From Anaspis maculata (taxonomy: Eukaryota; Arthropoda; Insecta; Coleoptera; Scraptiidae), in the NCBI GenBank assembly GCA_949128115.1, contig OX421966.1, positions 58,773,416 through 58,837,415 of the forward strand: a DNA stretch of 64,000 nucleotides. Reading direction: 5' to 3'. Made by a program: the position numbers and the translations under genes. This document shows, piece after piece, positions 33,766 to 46,399 of the stretch. The notes beneath the pieces are model-generated. The model was not told the origin of the DNA, did not search any database, and saw only the letters and a program-made list of their open reading frames with translations. Positions within the stretch are counted from its first letter, which is position 1. Each line of letters opens with the position of its first letter.

Positions 33766-34735
33766 TTAGATCTACAAGGATAATATTAACTTATCCAAAT
33801 CCCACCGTCATCGTCAGTGGCAACGGAATAAAATGGATGTAAAAAACAGAATCTGACAGTTGTCATTTTTGACTTCTTTCTTGCAATTATCATCAAAATA
33901 TCACTCGTGCTCGAGATTTTCCCAGATAATTTTAGCCAAGTGTTTCTCTCTGGCTGATTGTCCCTAGATAAAATGCCCTCCTCCTACGGAGTCGGGCATT
34001 TATCGCTACAACCAGCACTCGCGATCGCCTGGCCAAAATTGTCGTGAAAATCCAAGCACTTGTGATATTACTGTTGATAATTTTGGCCAAGCGTTTCCCT
34101 CGGGCTGGTTGTTCCTAAATAAATTATCGCTACAACCAGCACTCACGATCGCTAGACCAAAATTATCGTGAAAATCTAAGGCACTTGTAATGTTACTGTT
34201 GATTATTACATACAAAGCCCTGGATTAATAGACAAACAAGGATAATATACTCTTGTCTAAATCCCACTGTCAATAGCAACGGAATAAAATTGATGTAAAC
34301 AACAAGATCTGATAGCTGTCACTTCGACTTCGGATTTCTTTTTTGTAATATTCATCAAAATATCACTCGTGCTCGAGATTTTCCCAGCCAATTTTGGCCA
34401 TCGTTTCCCTCGGGCTGGTTGTCCCTACGGAGTCGGGCATTTATCGCTACAACCAGCACTCGCGATCGCTAGGCCAAAATTATCGTGAAAATCTAAGCAC
34501 TTGTGATATTACTGTTGATTATTACAAACAACGCCCTTGATTATTAAACCTACTTCAAGGATAATATCCACTTATCTAAATCCCACTGTCAATGGCAACG
34601 GAATAAAATTGATGTAAACAACAAAATCTGACAGCTGTCACTTTGGACTTTTTTCCTGCAATAATCATCAAAATATCACTCGTGCTCGAGATTTTCCCAG
34701 ATAATTTTGCCCAAGCGTTTTCCTCGGGCTCCACT
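33765..34735 (+). repeat. Three tandem copies of a ~320-450 bp unit
   Basis: Landmarks AAATCCCACCGTCA/TGTCAA, GGAATAAAATKGATGTAAAMAACA, ATCTGACAGYTGTCA, CATCAAAATATCACTCGTGC, TCGAGATTTTCCCAG and CGCTACAACCAGCACTCGCG recur near 33850, 34305 and 34624. Within a unit, TTTTGGCCAAGCG...GGGCTGGTTGT is the complement of ACAACCAGC...GGCCAAAATT, so each unit is itself partly palindromic. The first copy contains an extra internal duplication. Confidence 0.8.
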
Positions 34736-34739
34736 GCTC

Positions 34740-37090
34740 CTGACCTGCCTCAGACATTCGAAATAGTGGACCTTGCGGTTGAGGAAGTCCTGTCCTCCAG
34801 GGAGCAGTGATCGATCACGAAATCGTACGAGTCTACGCCACCATAACACGGATCTTATCACGGTACCCCTTTGCAGCACGATGCGGACAAGCGTATTGGT
34901 GTAGGCATTCAGGTGCTTCATTTCGAAATTCAAACGTGGAGGAAAATCACAAAACGATTCGGCTCAACTCCAGGCACAATCAAACAACAACAATCAATTA
35001 ATCTCAGCTTTTCCGACGAATTTTGAATTTTTCGATCCACGTTTCCCAAAAGGCTTCTGCGCATACCTGTGAAAGTACGACGTTGCCATATCTCATATCA
35101 CGACAACAAGTTCACAACACTGTAATACAGTGTGCGTGTGTAATGTCACGCAAATGGAAGCTGACAGCGCTTGACGTCGATTTGACGTTTCGACAGACCC
35201 AACCTAACAACGCTGTTGTTTCGGTGATCGCCTTGCAGCTCGTGGTGCTTCGTATCACCTGAATCTTTTCTGCGTCTTTTTGCCATTCATTCATTCTAAA
35301 CAATATTGAATGTTGAATGGTTCGGAGGTTATGTTTGTTTACATTTCGATTACTGATTGACAGTTGCCATTGACAGTGACACTTCGTGCGTCAAAATTGA
35401 AATTACCGCCGCGGCAATTCTGATTTGACTTTCACGTAACATTGACACAGATGAGCTTCGACTGTCGGCTGGCAGAGGGAGGGCCAGCAGTTCATCCAGC
35501 TAGCGGGTTGCATACTCTTGCGGCCCATGCATTATGTCGAATGTGCATAGAAGTGAGGTATGTTCGCTGGTACGTGGGGCTTGTATTTTGTATTTAACTT
35601 GTCGAAACACCCACACACAGTCAAACACCCAGTGCTCTGAAACGCTTATGCACTAAAATATGTTGAACGCTCGTTCTCAGAAAACGAATATTAGTAGCCA
35701 CTTCATGAACCTTTTAATTGACGATTTTTTACAATAAGATGATTTGGAATAAGATTTGAGGTTTTCCCGAAAAATTCAAATTCCCCTGACAAAGTTTTCA
35801 ATTTCCTGCTGTAGTATGTTCATTTGTACCGTGATTCTAGTCGGCTGTGAGACTTTGTTTTTAAGTTTCCAAATGTGAAATATAGGAAATGCCCAAAACA
35901 TTGCAGTTGCTCTGGCCGGACCAGTTTTGGAACACATTTTTTGCGTATCTGCTCTGCAGATAGCAGCAACATTTTTGCGGGACGTGATGTCTGATGCTTT
36001 TTTCCATTTTATTGGAAAATGTAGCAATTTTTCGACCTGTTTTTAATTTTCACCAATGAACAAATAAATCAAAAGAGCCTTGAAATTTGACAGCAGTTGT
36101 CAAAAATATTTCTAACATCTCGAAGCCGGTTCAACTTTCGATGGTTCAAATTAAAGAGTATACAATGCCCTTCATCCAAAAAAGGGGCCCCATGCAGTCA
36201 TCAACCCTTTCGCCTCTTCCAGTCAAAAATACACGCCAAACCCTGAAGAATTATAGGCGATACAAGGATCGCCGTGCAGTCTGTCATTGGCAAAAGAATT
36301 TACGTGTAAAAAGTAAATTAAATCAAATTTCAAAAAACCCAGCCGCTCAAAGCTGCGTATTGGACCGAAATTTGGACCAAAATTGATGTTAGTACCTTCA
36401 ATTTGCAATTTGCTATCGTTTTGGGGCTTCTCGGGACAAGTTTTTGTCGACCTTGAATGGGCCGCCATCAAGATGATTTAGATTTGCGGCCGCCCCGTGC
36501 TCTTTTGGTGTCTACATGACGGTAACACAGCTCTGCGTCCCCCCAGTCGCACTTCCACGTATGACCAGGTCAGTTTTCCAAGATTTCAATATCAATTTGA
36601 TCGGAAATATAACTTCACTTCCAGAGAAGTCAGTTTCACACCAAGTGAAAAGGCGGCAAGCCTACAATGCTGGGAAGAAAATTTGCCCAGCCAATAGAGT
36701 CACAGTACAAGTGAACCTACTATAATTATTTTCAATCTTTCTCTCTAATTTCAACTTCCCACCCGAAGAAACGTCTCGAACAAAAATTTACATAGGTTCA
36801 TGGTATATGGGTTCATGGATACTAGTTGGGGAAGTTTGTGGGTGACACAACCGATTTTTTATTTTCTCTGATTCCTAGTTAGGAGAAAATCACCCGCTCT
36901 GATAATTTCCGATAATTCACTATCAATTCTCGCACTCTCGACTTAGCATTAATCGCCAATTTGATCTTCACTGCCTGTCTCGGTCCAGGGCCGCTCCTTG
37001 AACCATCCAAGGATTCTGGAAGGTTTTGGAAAAAAATTTGTAATGTCTTCTAGGCTTTTGGTTGCTTTTTCTGTTTTCTGGGCTATTCCA
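34740..37090. other. Intergenic, no gene seen
   Basis: Short frames only, without known motifs; no conserved repeat recognised apart from CAAAATTGA-type fragments. Confidence 0.4.
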
Positions 37091-37092
37091 GT

Positions 37093-37381
37093 CAGGGCCG
37101 GAGTTACAGCTTTTGGCGCCTAAGGCGAAGTTCTGTGATGCGCCCTTTTATGAATGAAAAAATAGCATCTCAAGAGATTTTTCTAAAAATCATACCAGTA
37201 ATGTTGATAATAATTGAAAATTGCACAAATTGTGACTGAAAAAGCGTCGCAGACGAAATTTTTTCGAGATATTAGAGAGATAAAGAGCGCTCAGGCGCCC
37301 TCCAAAGTTTGTCGCCCTCCAAAGTTTGTCGCCCGAGGCGGGCGCTTCGCTCGCCATACCCGAACGCTAACGCCGGCCCTG
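37093..37381. mobile_element. hAT-type MITE (289 bp)
   Basis: Starts CAGGGCCGGAGTTACAGC and ends GCTAACGCCGGCCCTG, flanked by the 8-bp duplication ATTCCAGT (37085-37092 and 37382-37389). Just inside are GGCGCC and GCGCCC motifs. It shares the CAGGGCCGG terminus with the element at 14265-14465. Confidence 0.9.
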
Positions 37382-37437
37382 ATTCCAGTGTTTGTAGCTA
37401 GTTTAATAGCAAAAGTTCTAGAAAAGTCCAGTCCAGT

Positions 37438-37470
37438 CCCATCTTATCTTATCTTATCTTATCTTACTTA
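37438..37470. repeat. (ATCTT)n microsatellite
   Basis: About five perfect TTATC/ATCTT units bordered on both sides by a TAGAAAAGTCCAGTC duplication. Confidence 0.85.
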
Positions 37471-37479
37471 TCTAGAAAA

Positions 37480-39590
37480 GTCCAGTCATAGCTTCTGGAA
37501 TATCCATGAAGTTCTCGATAGAAGGTTCCTTCACCAATTTTGCAGGTTTGTGTCCTACTCTTGCGTCGAAGTTTCCACCGAGCATTGTAGCAGTATTATT
37601 GGTGAAACAGAGGGAGTAGTAAGTGTTTGGAATTCGGATACCTACTCTGCGTCATTCGCTGTTGTCATACTCTACACTTTTTCTCATTTAACCCTCGGGG
37701 GCCTCAGGCTAGTAATCTGCATAGCATGCAGGGCAATACATTTTGAAACCTATTTATGTATACCGAAACGAGTTGGTCAAGTACATAATTATATGGGAAT
37801 TTACCACAGGTCCAACAACGAGGCGGTGATGAGACACTTTTCGGTTCGATCGAAGCCCCTTGAAGACATCAGCAGGCTACCACTCCGGTCCTGGGCACGT
37901 GTTTTTTCTAAACGCCAATGCAAATTCCGCTTCGAATAAACAACAAATGGCGATTTAAAATATTCCGAAAGGCACACACAATCATTCCTGGAACCGTCGT
38001 CGTCGTCGGCCGGTCGGAATTTACTTCTGCTTGTCAGTCTTCGTTGTAGTACCTTGCATGAGAAAATGAAGAGCCCCGGAATGGAATTTAATTGATTTTG
38101 TATTGTTTATCCATCGGATTGGCATAGTGAATAGTTCTCACGCTCTGATGCAAGTCCCTTCATGAAGAAGTAGCTGTTTGCTCTTTGCTGCAGATAGAAG
38201 TGCTTTTGGAATTGAAAAAAATACGGTTTTTTTGTTTAACCGAGAGAGCTCAGCTGTGTGTAGGTAGGTTTGAGAGCACCTGAAAGTCTTTTCTTTTCAC
38301 CATCGGAGTAGGTATGCTAATTATTTTGCATTTCAATGACACGGCCACACCAACGCCTGGTGTGTTTGAATTTCAATAAAGACGGCCAAGTGACACTCCA
38401 GACAGCTTCCTTCTGATAAACGCTCGGCACTTATACCCCTTATAGCTCTTTACTTGATCGACCTGAGAAATCTTCTTGTGAGAAACCAAAGAATAAAGCA
38501 GCTTGACCACCGTTACCAACTTTATGTGAATTTAACATTAATCTTCAGGTGTAAATTTGACGTGCAATCTTCAGGCTATAACCAATATTTTAAGAGGCTT
38601 TGGGAAGAACGCAAGCCTGAGACGAAGTAGGCATTGCATGACGCAGATAGATGACTTCAAAAAATTGACCCATATCACGCGATGCAATGCCATCCATGCT
38701 CCAGTTAGGTTTCTCCATGTTCGCACGAAGTTTTCTTGGAAAAACCTCTCCGATGGAAAACCTCATCGAACGCATCGAGAATTTTCTCTCGCAGAAACGG
38801 AGGATTGATTTCTACGTGGGCTCGTGCACGCATCGGCGTGGGACCCGGGACTTCCTCGACAGGCTTCACGTTATTAGCGCAATTTCAGCGCATAAGTGCG
38901 CAAAATTTACCGCTACGGGTGCGTCCGACTAATAAACGCCTGAAAACTGCTAAACCGCAGTGAATTATTTCTATAAACACAACACCTAATACCCAATACA
39001 CATAGCAAGAAATGCGCTTCTTTGTCTGACCGAACTCGTGCAAACACCGAGTCAGACAGAGAACCAGACAATGTGGAAGACCTGCGGTGACCTTTATGGT
39101 AATGCAGAAAAACCCCTACGGCGACCATGTTCCGTGTCCACTACGTACTGCAACACGAGTGTGTGTATATTTTACTACTTGAGCACAAGAAATGCTCAAA
39201 AAAACACAACTCAAGGTATCTTAAATTAAGTACAAAAAATGGGTTGTGCCACTCCAAAACTTTCATGACAAGTAGCAAGGAACGGATGGAAGTTTCTGTA
39301 CAAGACCGTCCCTTCGGGTGGGGAGGTGGAATTTGAGAGAAAAGGTAGTGGGAGGGCTTCTTATAAACTCTGGAAGACTTGGAACTGTTTTTATTAGAGT
39401 AATGTTTCACACAGTCTGAACGGTATAATTATGATATTGAGTCTTCTGTTCTTCTTCCGTTGTTATGACTCCCTTCCTTCTTCTTTTTTCCAAAAACAAG
39501 TGAACGATATATACAAAGTTGACAAGCGAACTAACAAACTAATCTAGGATTGCTGCAGCGCCCATCCATCCTCCACCCCGATGTGAGTCA
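37480..39590. other. Intergenic, no gene supported
   Basis: A long open frame (37214-37939) spans the hAT MITE and the microsatellite and has no protein-like character. No other feature recognised. Confidence 0.4.
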
Positions 39591-39763
39591 TGTAAACTAG
39601 TCGTCAATTGAAGTGGGACACCAAAAAAAATCACCAACTTTATGAACCTTAACTTTTGACTTGGATGACCGATTTCAAAAACTCTCAAACTGTTGAATTT
39701 ACCTCAATCTTCAACAATTCACTCATCATGCCATTTCTTTATCTAACTACTTATTGGACTGTA

Positions 39764-41368
39764 TACAGGGTGATTTATCAACACGTGTTTTTCATCCCAA
39801 CTTTGGTCCGTATTTTTTACTTTTGTGGTCACTCTGTAATTATTGTTCATATCTCGTCTTATGAAGTCATGTTTCAGCTACAGGCTCCATTTTGAAATTC
39901 AGCTGTCTTTTTTCAATCTTGAGATATGACCTCAGACATGCGCAGGGGTGGTTTTTTCCAATAATGTGTCTGTACCTGTATCAATAGAGTATTCCATGGA
40001 TAATAAGGTGTCATGATGACATTTTAGTTGATAATTGTTTTCAACAGTAATGCCGCGTATACCACAAGCTGCACTAGAACGGGTGATTGGTACAATAGAA
40101 GCAGGCACCTATCTATTAGGGATGCTGCAAGAATGTACCAGATGTCACGAAGCAGTGTGCATCGTGCTGTCCAAAGGTTCCGAGTAAATCACACGCCACA
40201 ATATACTCATGGTGGAGGTAGAGGAAGAATTACCACTCCTGCTGCAGATAGACATCTGAGATGAACGGTGTACAGGAACCGAATGATAAACGCCACGAAG
40301 ATACGGCAGGAAGTTAACTTGTTCGATGCCAACGCCACCGTTTCGACGTCTACGGTAAAAAGAAGACTTCATGACGTGGGTCTTCACGCTCGTCGTCCTT
40401 TGAGACGTCCAAAATGGACACGCCAGCATAAGAGATGTCGGCTGCAGTTCGCTAGGGAACATGCCGACTGGAACATGAACGATTGGGCCAATTGCGGGTT
40501 TATCGACGAGTCCAGATTTTGCTTGTGGCCAGATAGCCGGCGCACTCTTGTGTGGAGACGTATATACTTGAATGAAAGAACCAACGAATACTGCACGGTT
40601 GGAGTAGTTCCCTTTGGTGGACGGTCCATTATGATTTGGAGAGGCATCGTGCTGGGGCAACGAACCGAATTGGTGGTTTTCAATGAAAATTCAAACGCCA
40701 TACGTTACCTGAATGAGGTATTGGAGCCTGTAATATTACCTCTAGCGAACGAAGTCGGTGAACAATTTCTGCTCATGGACGATAATGTTCGGCCGCACCG
40801 AGCCGCGGTCGTGAACGAGTTCTTTGAGAGGAACAATATCAGGCGCATGGTATGGCCGGCCATGTCGCCTGATATTGACCCCATTGAGCACGTATGGGAT
40901 CTTCTGCAACGCCGGTTGTCAGACAAAGAACCTGCAACAAAGACCGTGGAAGAATTAACTGAATTCATACAGGAAGAATGGGTGGCTCTTCCACAGCAGT
41001 TGATTGATAACTGCATCAGAAGCATGCCACAGAGGTGCCTGGCAGTTAGGGTAGCCGCAGGAGGTCCCACCCGTTATTGATTTTTATGAGGTTGAATTAC
41101 TGTTTTACGATTCTGCATAACGAAAATAAATCTTATCTGATTCGATAATAATTTATAGTGTTTTTATGAAAATTGAATTAGTGGCACTATCCAACATATG
41201 AGGTCATATCTCAAGATTGAAAAGAGAGAGCTAAATTTCAGAATGAAGTCTGTAGCTGAAACATGTCTCTATAAGACGAGATATGAACGATAATTACAGG
41301 TGTCCACAAAAGTAAAAAATACGGACCAAAGTTGGGGTAAAAAACACGTGTTGATAAATCACCCTGTA
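39764..41368 (+). mobile_element. Tc1/mariner-type transposon (1605 bp)
   Basis: Termini TACAGGGTGATTTATCAACA ... TGTTGATAAATCACCCTGTA are flanked by TA. The inverted repeats extend inward for over 200 bp. It encodes one broken transposase. The length, TA target and DD34E transposase all suit Tc1. This is the only CAGGGTG-type element in the window with a transposase, so its relatives may be what mobilised the palindromic ones. Confidence 0.93.
40050..41080 (+). pseudogene. Tc1-type DD34E transposase, broken
   Basis: N-terminal helix-turn-helix region (MPRIPQAALERVIGTIEAG, then SIRDAARMYQMSRSSVHRAV) and catalytic core. Catalytic residues: D in FIDESRF, D in DNVRPH, and E in SPDIDPIEHVWD, with 34 residues between the last two (counted). 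Two lesions: a frameshift near 40110 between the first and second N-terminal blocks, and TGA at 40262-40264 after DRHLR, where CGA would restore arginine. The remaining frame runs to the stop at 41078-41080. Otherwise well kept, so inactivation is fairly recent. Confidence 0.93.
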
Positions 41369-41595
41369 TACAGCCCAATGAGTGGTTAGATAAAAAAAAT
41401 GGTATGACGAGTAAATTGCCACAGAATAAGGTAATTTAACAGTGGAAGGGTTTTTGAAATGGGTCATCTAAGTCTAAAGTTACAGTTGCCCAAAGTTGGT
41501 GAATTTTTTTGGTGTCCCACTTCAATTGACGACTAGTTTACTTTACACCAAATATTGTCAGCTGCAGCAGTGTAGCGTGTAGCTTTCGCTCATCA

Positions 41596-41990
41596 CTATT
41601 CTACTTTGACATCCAATTTTGCTAATTCAGAGACAGGTCGTCGGTATGTTCCAAACTGTGTCTTCACGTCCGCCACTCTTACCACTGGGTCCTGTCCTCC
41701 ATCTGTTTCTATAATTCTCCCTTTCAGCCATCTGTTTCTCTGCATTCCGGTGTCGACGATCAAAACCACATCGCCTTTCCTTACTTCCCGTCCTTCTTTG
41801 TTAGAAAACCATTTTGCACTTCTCGCCAATGTTGGTGTGTATTCCCTGGTCCATCTTTCCCAATAGTTATCTACTAATTCCTTCATTTGTTTCCATTGTT
41901 TTCCAGATATAACATCTTCTTCACTTATTGCGTTTCGGGGTTTCAAGCTTTCAATTCTACCCAAGATAAAATGGTTAGGCGTGATTACTT
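41596..41990 (-). pseudogene. BEL/Pao integrase C-terminal domain (DUF5641-type)
   Basis: TPNHFILGRIESLKPR leads to WKQMKELVDNYWERWTREYT, then KGDVVLIVD, RWLKGRIIET and a VRVADVKT block, which is the C-terminal domain following the integrase core in BEL/Pao polyproteins. Minus strand, same direction as the next three fragments, with frame changes between them. Confidence 0.9.
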
Positions 41991-41992
41991 CT

Positions 41993-42640
41993 TCAGTTTC
42001 TGGGTCTACCGGTACATAATGTTAATGGTCTTGAATTTATGACGTTCTCACTTTCAGCGATAGCGGTTCTCAACACTTTTTCTCTAGGGAACTTTCCTTT
42101 CAAAATATTCGCCAATCCTCTTTTTATCAACCGTATCAAACTTTCCCAGGCTCCACCCATTGATGGTGAAGCTGGCGGAATGAAATTCCAGTCGATCTTT
42201 TGCACGCTTAGCTCCCGAAATATTTCGTTCTGATCTATCGTATCCATCACTCTCTTCAGTTCCGTCGCCGCGCTTCGAAAATTCAACCCATTATCCGAAT
42301 GGAACACCCTTGGACATCCTCCTCTACTTATAAACCTTTTTATTGCGTTCAAACATCCTTCTTTCGTTAGATCATTCAATATATCTAGATGTATGGCTCT
42401 TACAGACAAACAAGTTCAGTAAATATTATTCCATATCCCTTTTCGTTGCGCCTTCCTACTATACCCATATCGGCCCGGAACAATCCATTCCGGTCCAGTC
42501 TCAGCGAACACAACACTTGTTTCGAATCTGCTCTTCGGCAATTGTCCCATTTTGTTGTTGCGTGTAAGTTGAAGCTCTACTTATTTTGCAATCCATGCAC
42601 TCTCTCTATATCTTCCTTACCAGATTTCTCAAGGCAATGA
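41993..42640 (-). pseudogene. BEL/Pao integrase core and zinc region
   Basis: In minus-strand order: KNANHIGREKVINNVRQKC (zinc region), GQLPKSRF..., then SVRAIHLDI, the catalytic-type FHSDNGLNFRSA, and PPASPSMGGAWESLIRLIKR. A frame change lies near 42410 between the two parts. Confidence 0.9.
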
Positions 42641-42729
42641 CAGCATTTCTGTCTAACATTGTTAATAACCTTTTCTCTACCGATGTGATTCGCGTTTTTG
42701 TGATGGTGTTTCACCAGTAATTGTGTAAT

Positions 42730-43340
42730 TCAATACCGTCCGTCCAAAATTATCGGATTTCTTCTTCCTTCGTCCAGACTACTCAATTCCAACCTTCCTT
42801 TGACACACACATTATTCTCCATTACTGGTGTTGAACAATATAATTTGCTTTTTTCTGTTAGCAGTTTTCCTTTACTTAATAGCTCGATCTCGTTCCCGAA
42901 GCTTTCCTCTTGACTCTGTCGTGGCCACTCTTCTTCGCTTCTTTCCATTTTCTTGGCGGTTAGTTCTCCTCTTTGCTCCGTGTTGTTTCTTGCACGTTCT
43001 ATAAACCTTTTAACCCACGTTTTCACTCTCACCATTCTTATCCAGTTCAAGTATCTTTCTGAATCCAATGCGTGATCTTTCCTTTCGATTACCATCCCCT
43101 TCTCCTTCTGTAGTTCTAATTCTTCCTGATTTAATTTTCCAACAACTTTTTCCTTCGGCCATTCGTCGCTTGCAGAAAAGCTGGACCTTTGTACCATAGC
43201 TCTAGGACTAAGCCAGTTCTGGCCCGTGTAGCTACATCGGCTGGATTCTTTCCCGTCGGCACCCAACGCCAATTTTTCACCTCAGTTAGCTCTTGTATCT
43301 CTCCAATTTTATTTGACGTGAACTGCTTAAACCTTCCTCC
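42730..43340 (-). pseudogene. BEL/Pao RNase H-integrase linker
   Basis: RNWRWVPTGKNPADVATRA-type sequence is split across two frames near 43200-43280. It is followed by W-rich LSPRAMVQ and WPKEK, which matches the linker after RNase H in BEL/Pao. The charged stretch down to 42730 is the usual variable part. Confidence 0.75.
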
Positions 43341-43341
43341 A

Positions 43342-43880
43342 TCATCTGTTCTTTATCCAGCACAGCGCTGTTCTACTGTCTGACCATAGATACGTCGCTT
43401 GTATTTCCTTTTTATGCTCATCCTTGATCGTCCTCATCAGCCTACTTCCTAACAAAGCAGCTTGTAGTTCCAAACGTGGTATTGATGTAGGTTTTGATGG
43501 GGCAACCCTCATTCTTGCCGCTACAAACGCTACTTTAGTTCCCGTTGACAACTCGGATATAAGCAATACTTGCGAATGCTTCCTAACTAGCATCACAGAG
43601 CACATGTAGTTCAACTCTTTTGCTTCTCTAGAAGCTTTCAGCATAACATCTTGGTATTTTGATTTTTTCGAAATTTTCAAATCTTCCAGCCAAGTCTTCC
43701 ATCCTCCTTGCATTGATGAGAGTTACGCATCCAATTCCAAATTTCCATGTTTTTTGCAGAATCAACTTGCCTTTTAGAGTGAAAATCGTGAGGAAACTAA
43801 GCGGATCAAAAACGCTCATGATCGTGGCTAATGCTTCTCGCTTTGTTGGCATTCGATGGCCTTCAAGAATGTCTTTTTTA
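43342..43880 (-). pseudogene. BEL/Pao RT tail and RNase H fragment
   Basis: MPTKREALATIMSVFDPLSF (43852 downward), then in another frame GGWKTWLEDL, VAFVAARMRVAPSKPTSIPR, LELQAALLGSRL and LWSDSRTALCWI, the RT C-terminus and RNase H of BEL/Pao. The reverse transcriptase core, protease, gag and both LTRs are absent. The element is cut at about 43885. Confidence 0.9.
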
Positions 43881-43899
43881 TCTGGTTAAATTTTAATTT

Positions 43900-45255
43900 G
43901 AAAATGAAATGATCTCCTTTTCCCCCCAAAAAAGATCCAGGTGCACTACAAGATTTTCTAGTGTTAATTTTCAATACCGGTGTACGAAACTATAAAATTC
44001 GCGCCACATGCGCACCCAAACTAAACGACCATTGAATCACAAGCTCATTCCAAGCTCAACCATTTGAGTCCGGTCTCGATAAGCCAGGCCTGTATGCATT
44101 TTATATAGACACGAAAGAAAGAAGATTGGAGAATAACTCAGGCCATTGGAACGAAACATCATCATCACCATTTGTGGTGTTTCTTTCCCACAAGTATTCC
44201 GCCATCAGTTTCCCTCATTCGGAACAGATTTCTACTACTTATTTACCCTTACCCTTAGCAAATAACAGCGTTACGTGTCCAAGTCCCTGAAGTGTGCACA
44301 CCATCAACCCTCTGATTCTTCCAATAGTTCCAATCCTGATCGATCCAGTGCTAGTGGTGCTACTCCTGATGATGACCCCTATAAACCAGATTATCTGATA
44401 CGCTTTCAATTTACCACCCCTCTTCTTGTTTATTATGACCGAATTTACGAGAGAAGCAGGGTGGATTATTTATTGCTTTTCTTATACGTACGTACGATGC
44501 TACAATGTAGATAGGTGTAGTGAGCAGGAGAGGGTGGGATAAGATAAGGTCATTATAGGTAAACGGTCAAAGGCAGTTTTATTCGGTGCGGTAGACAATT
44601 TTATTGCCATAGAAATAATAGATAGCTTCATTCATGAAACTGGTCTTGCCTTACACTAACAGCCCCAACTTTTCCCGCTTTCCCCTACGCTTTTTCCCAC
44701 TTTTATTACAAATTGAAATCCTCGCAAGCCTTCCTATTTTTTACCTGATTGTGGTGATTTAATCGGTTTTTAAACATTAAAACTTTCGAGTCGAACTAAA
44801 TAAATAAATACGAACATAAACAACAGGTGTCCCTGAATTAGCCTGTCAATATTCAGCAGCAGATTCTACTATCAAAAATCAAAGAACAAGCTACTTCTCA
44901 TGAACATGCCCTGAAGAATGATCTATGAGGGAGCTACAGCCAAGGACCAAACTTTGACCCTTCATAACTTTGAAGATCAAAATTGAAGAATTTTTTTATG
45001 ATTTTTTTTGAGCTTCATAGGTAAGAAGATTTTACATATCACAGTACTGTTCTTGGGCGCCATTTCGTAACAGCTCTGTATAGTTTTGTCCTATTGGAGA
45101 GCTCTAAAAAAAACCAGCAGCTTCGCAATAAGTCCGGCAAGGCCTTGAACGGCTCCTCCACCAATTGCACGTTTCCAGCAAATATCCATATTTACAATCT
45201 TGGAAACATCAGGCAAAAAAAAACAATGCATCAGAGGCCATGGTCGATCTTATAC
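43900..45255. other. Intergenic, no gene seen
   Basis: AT-rich; nothing with coding character or clear repeats. Confidence 0.4.
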
Positions 45256-45257
45256 AA

Positions 45258-45525
45258 GGTGATTCATGGGTGACGGGTGACCTTACATGGGCTGTATGGT
45301 TTCTGGATAAGTTCCAAGAGGGAACTATTACTGGTGAATTTCAACAAAATATCTCTAGCCGTTTCAGAAATATCTCTTATCAAAGTTTCATATGAATCAC
45401 ACAAAACACCCTGTATCTTCGTAGCCAATGGAAAAAGCAAAATTTATTCTGTGGATCGTGACTCGCTTCGAAGTCCTCTATCTCCCATCAGCCTATGTAA
45501 CGTCACTCATGAATCACCCTGTATT
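45258..45525. repeat. Partial copy of the 30774-31950 palindrome
   Basis: Carries one arm of that element: GTTCCAAGAGGGAACTATTA, TCAAAGTTTCATATGAATC, AACACCCTGTATCTTCGTA and the terminal ACTCATGAATCACCCTGTA. Only a remnant of the opposite arm (ACAAGGTGATTCATGGGTGA) remains at its left edge. Confidence 0.8.
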
Positions 45526-46399
45526 GCCTTTAGTCACCTTGGCCGCCATACTGAAATCTGTTATCATTCGAACGATTTTCATGAAACTCGTAATCTACTC
45601 TTGTCTCGTCACGACTTCCCAATTTTCAAGTTACATTTCATGGTTCCGCCGCCCTCTTGGCAGTCATAATATCTTTTATTATTTGAATCATTTTCATAAA
45701 ACGTCTCGAATTCACTCTGCTTGTGTTATGAATTCTTATACTTTCTTATCTTATTTTTAACTTGATTTCACAGTTCTAATGTATTTGAAATTGACAAAAA
45801 ATCATCTCTTGCTATGAGAAAATGGTTTTCAAACGGCTTTTTTCTATATTCATATAGTTGGCGAAAAACCGTTTGAGAACTATTTAGGGTGGGTTTGACA
45901 AATTTTTGAGGCGCCCCCGTACAAAAAGTTTTGGTGGAAAAATCTGGTAGCATATGAAATCGGACCTCAAAGATATGGTTAATTTAACTGTTTCTCTTCC
46001 ACGACTCGATATCGCAAACGGTTCTCGAGAAAAATGGGGGTGAGCTCGTTTCATGAATCACCCTGTATAATGGGATTTTTGTCAATTTTTTGACAGTTTG
46101 CCTTCGGAAATCACTCAACAATATGGTAGGTATATTTGTATCCAGAACAGAAAACTACATCAATTGCAGTTGTAAAATACCTATACAGGGAATCCAAAAC
46201 AAATTTTTTTGCGGCACCCTGTATATCATGAGTTGTAAAAAAACTATTATTTCCAATTTTGGAATCGAAGTATAGAGAAAAAAAATCTAGACACAGCTGC
46301 AAAATTTACCTGGATACCTACGTCTATGTGTAGAGGGTATTGGGGCAATTGGAAGAACAATACGAATTGATATTTCAAAGTGAGGTTATTGAGCACCGG

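Larger units (their letters stand above)
39595..41538. mobile_element. Outer palindromic MITE split at its centre by a Tc1-type element
   Basis: Arms 39595-39763 and 41369-41538 are complementary (AACTAGTCGTCAATTGAAG ... CTTCAATTGACGACTAGTT), flanked by TA on both sides. Put together without the insertion, the arms meet as TTATTGGACTG-TA-CAGCCCAATGA, so the inner transposon entered the TA at the dyad. Confidence 0.88.

Noticed and set aside
33491..33769. Possible exon with a hydrophobic segment and donor-like CAG|GTGGGT
   Set aside because: Neighbouring frames conflict, a stop interrupts the hydrophobic frame upstream, and no motif or partner exon is visible.
37214..37939. 241-codon open frame
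   Set aside because: Runs through a hAT MITE, a microsatellite and unique DNA; composition unlike the real exons; no motif.
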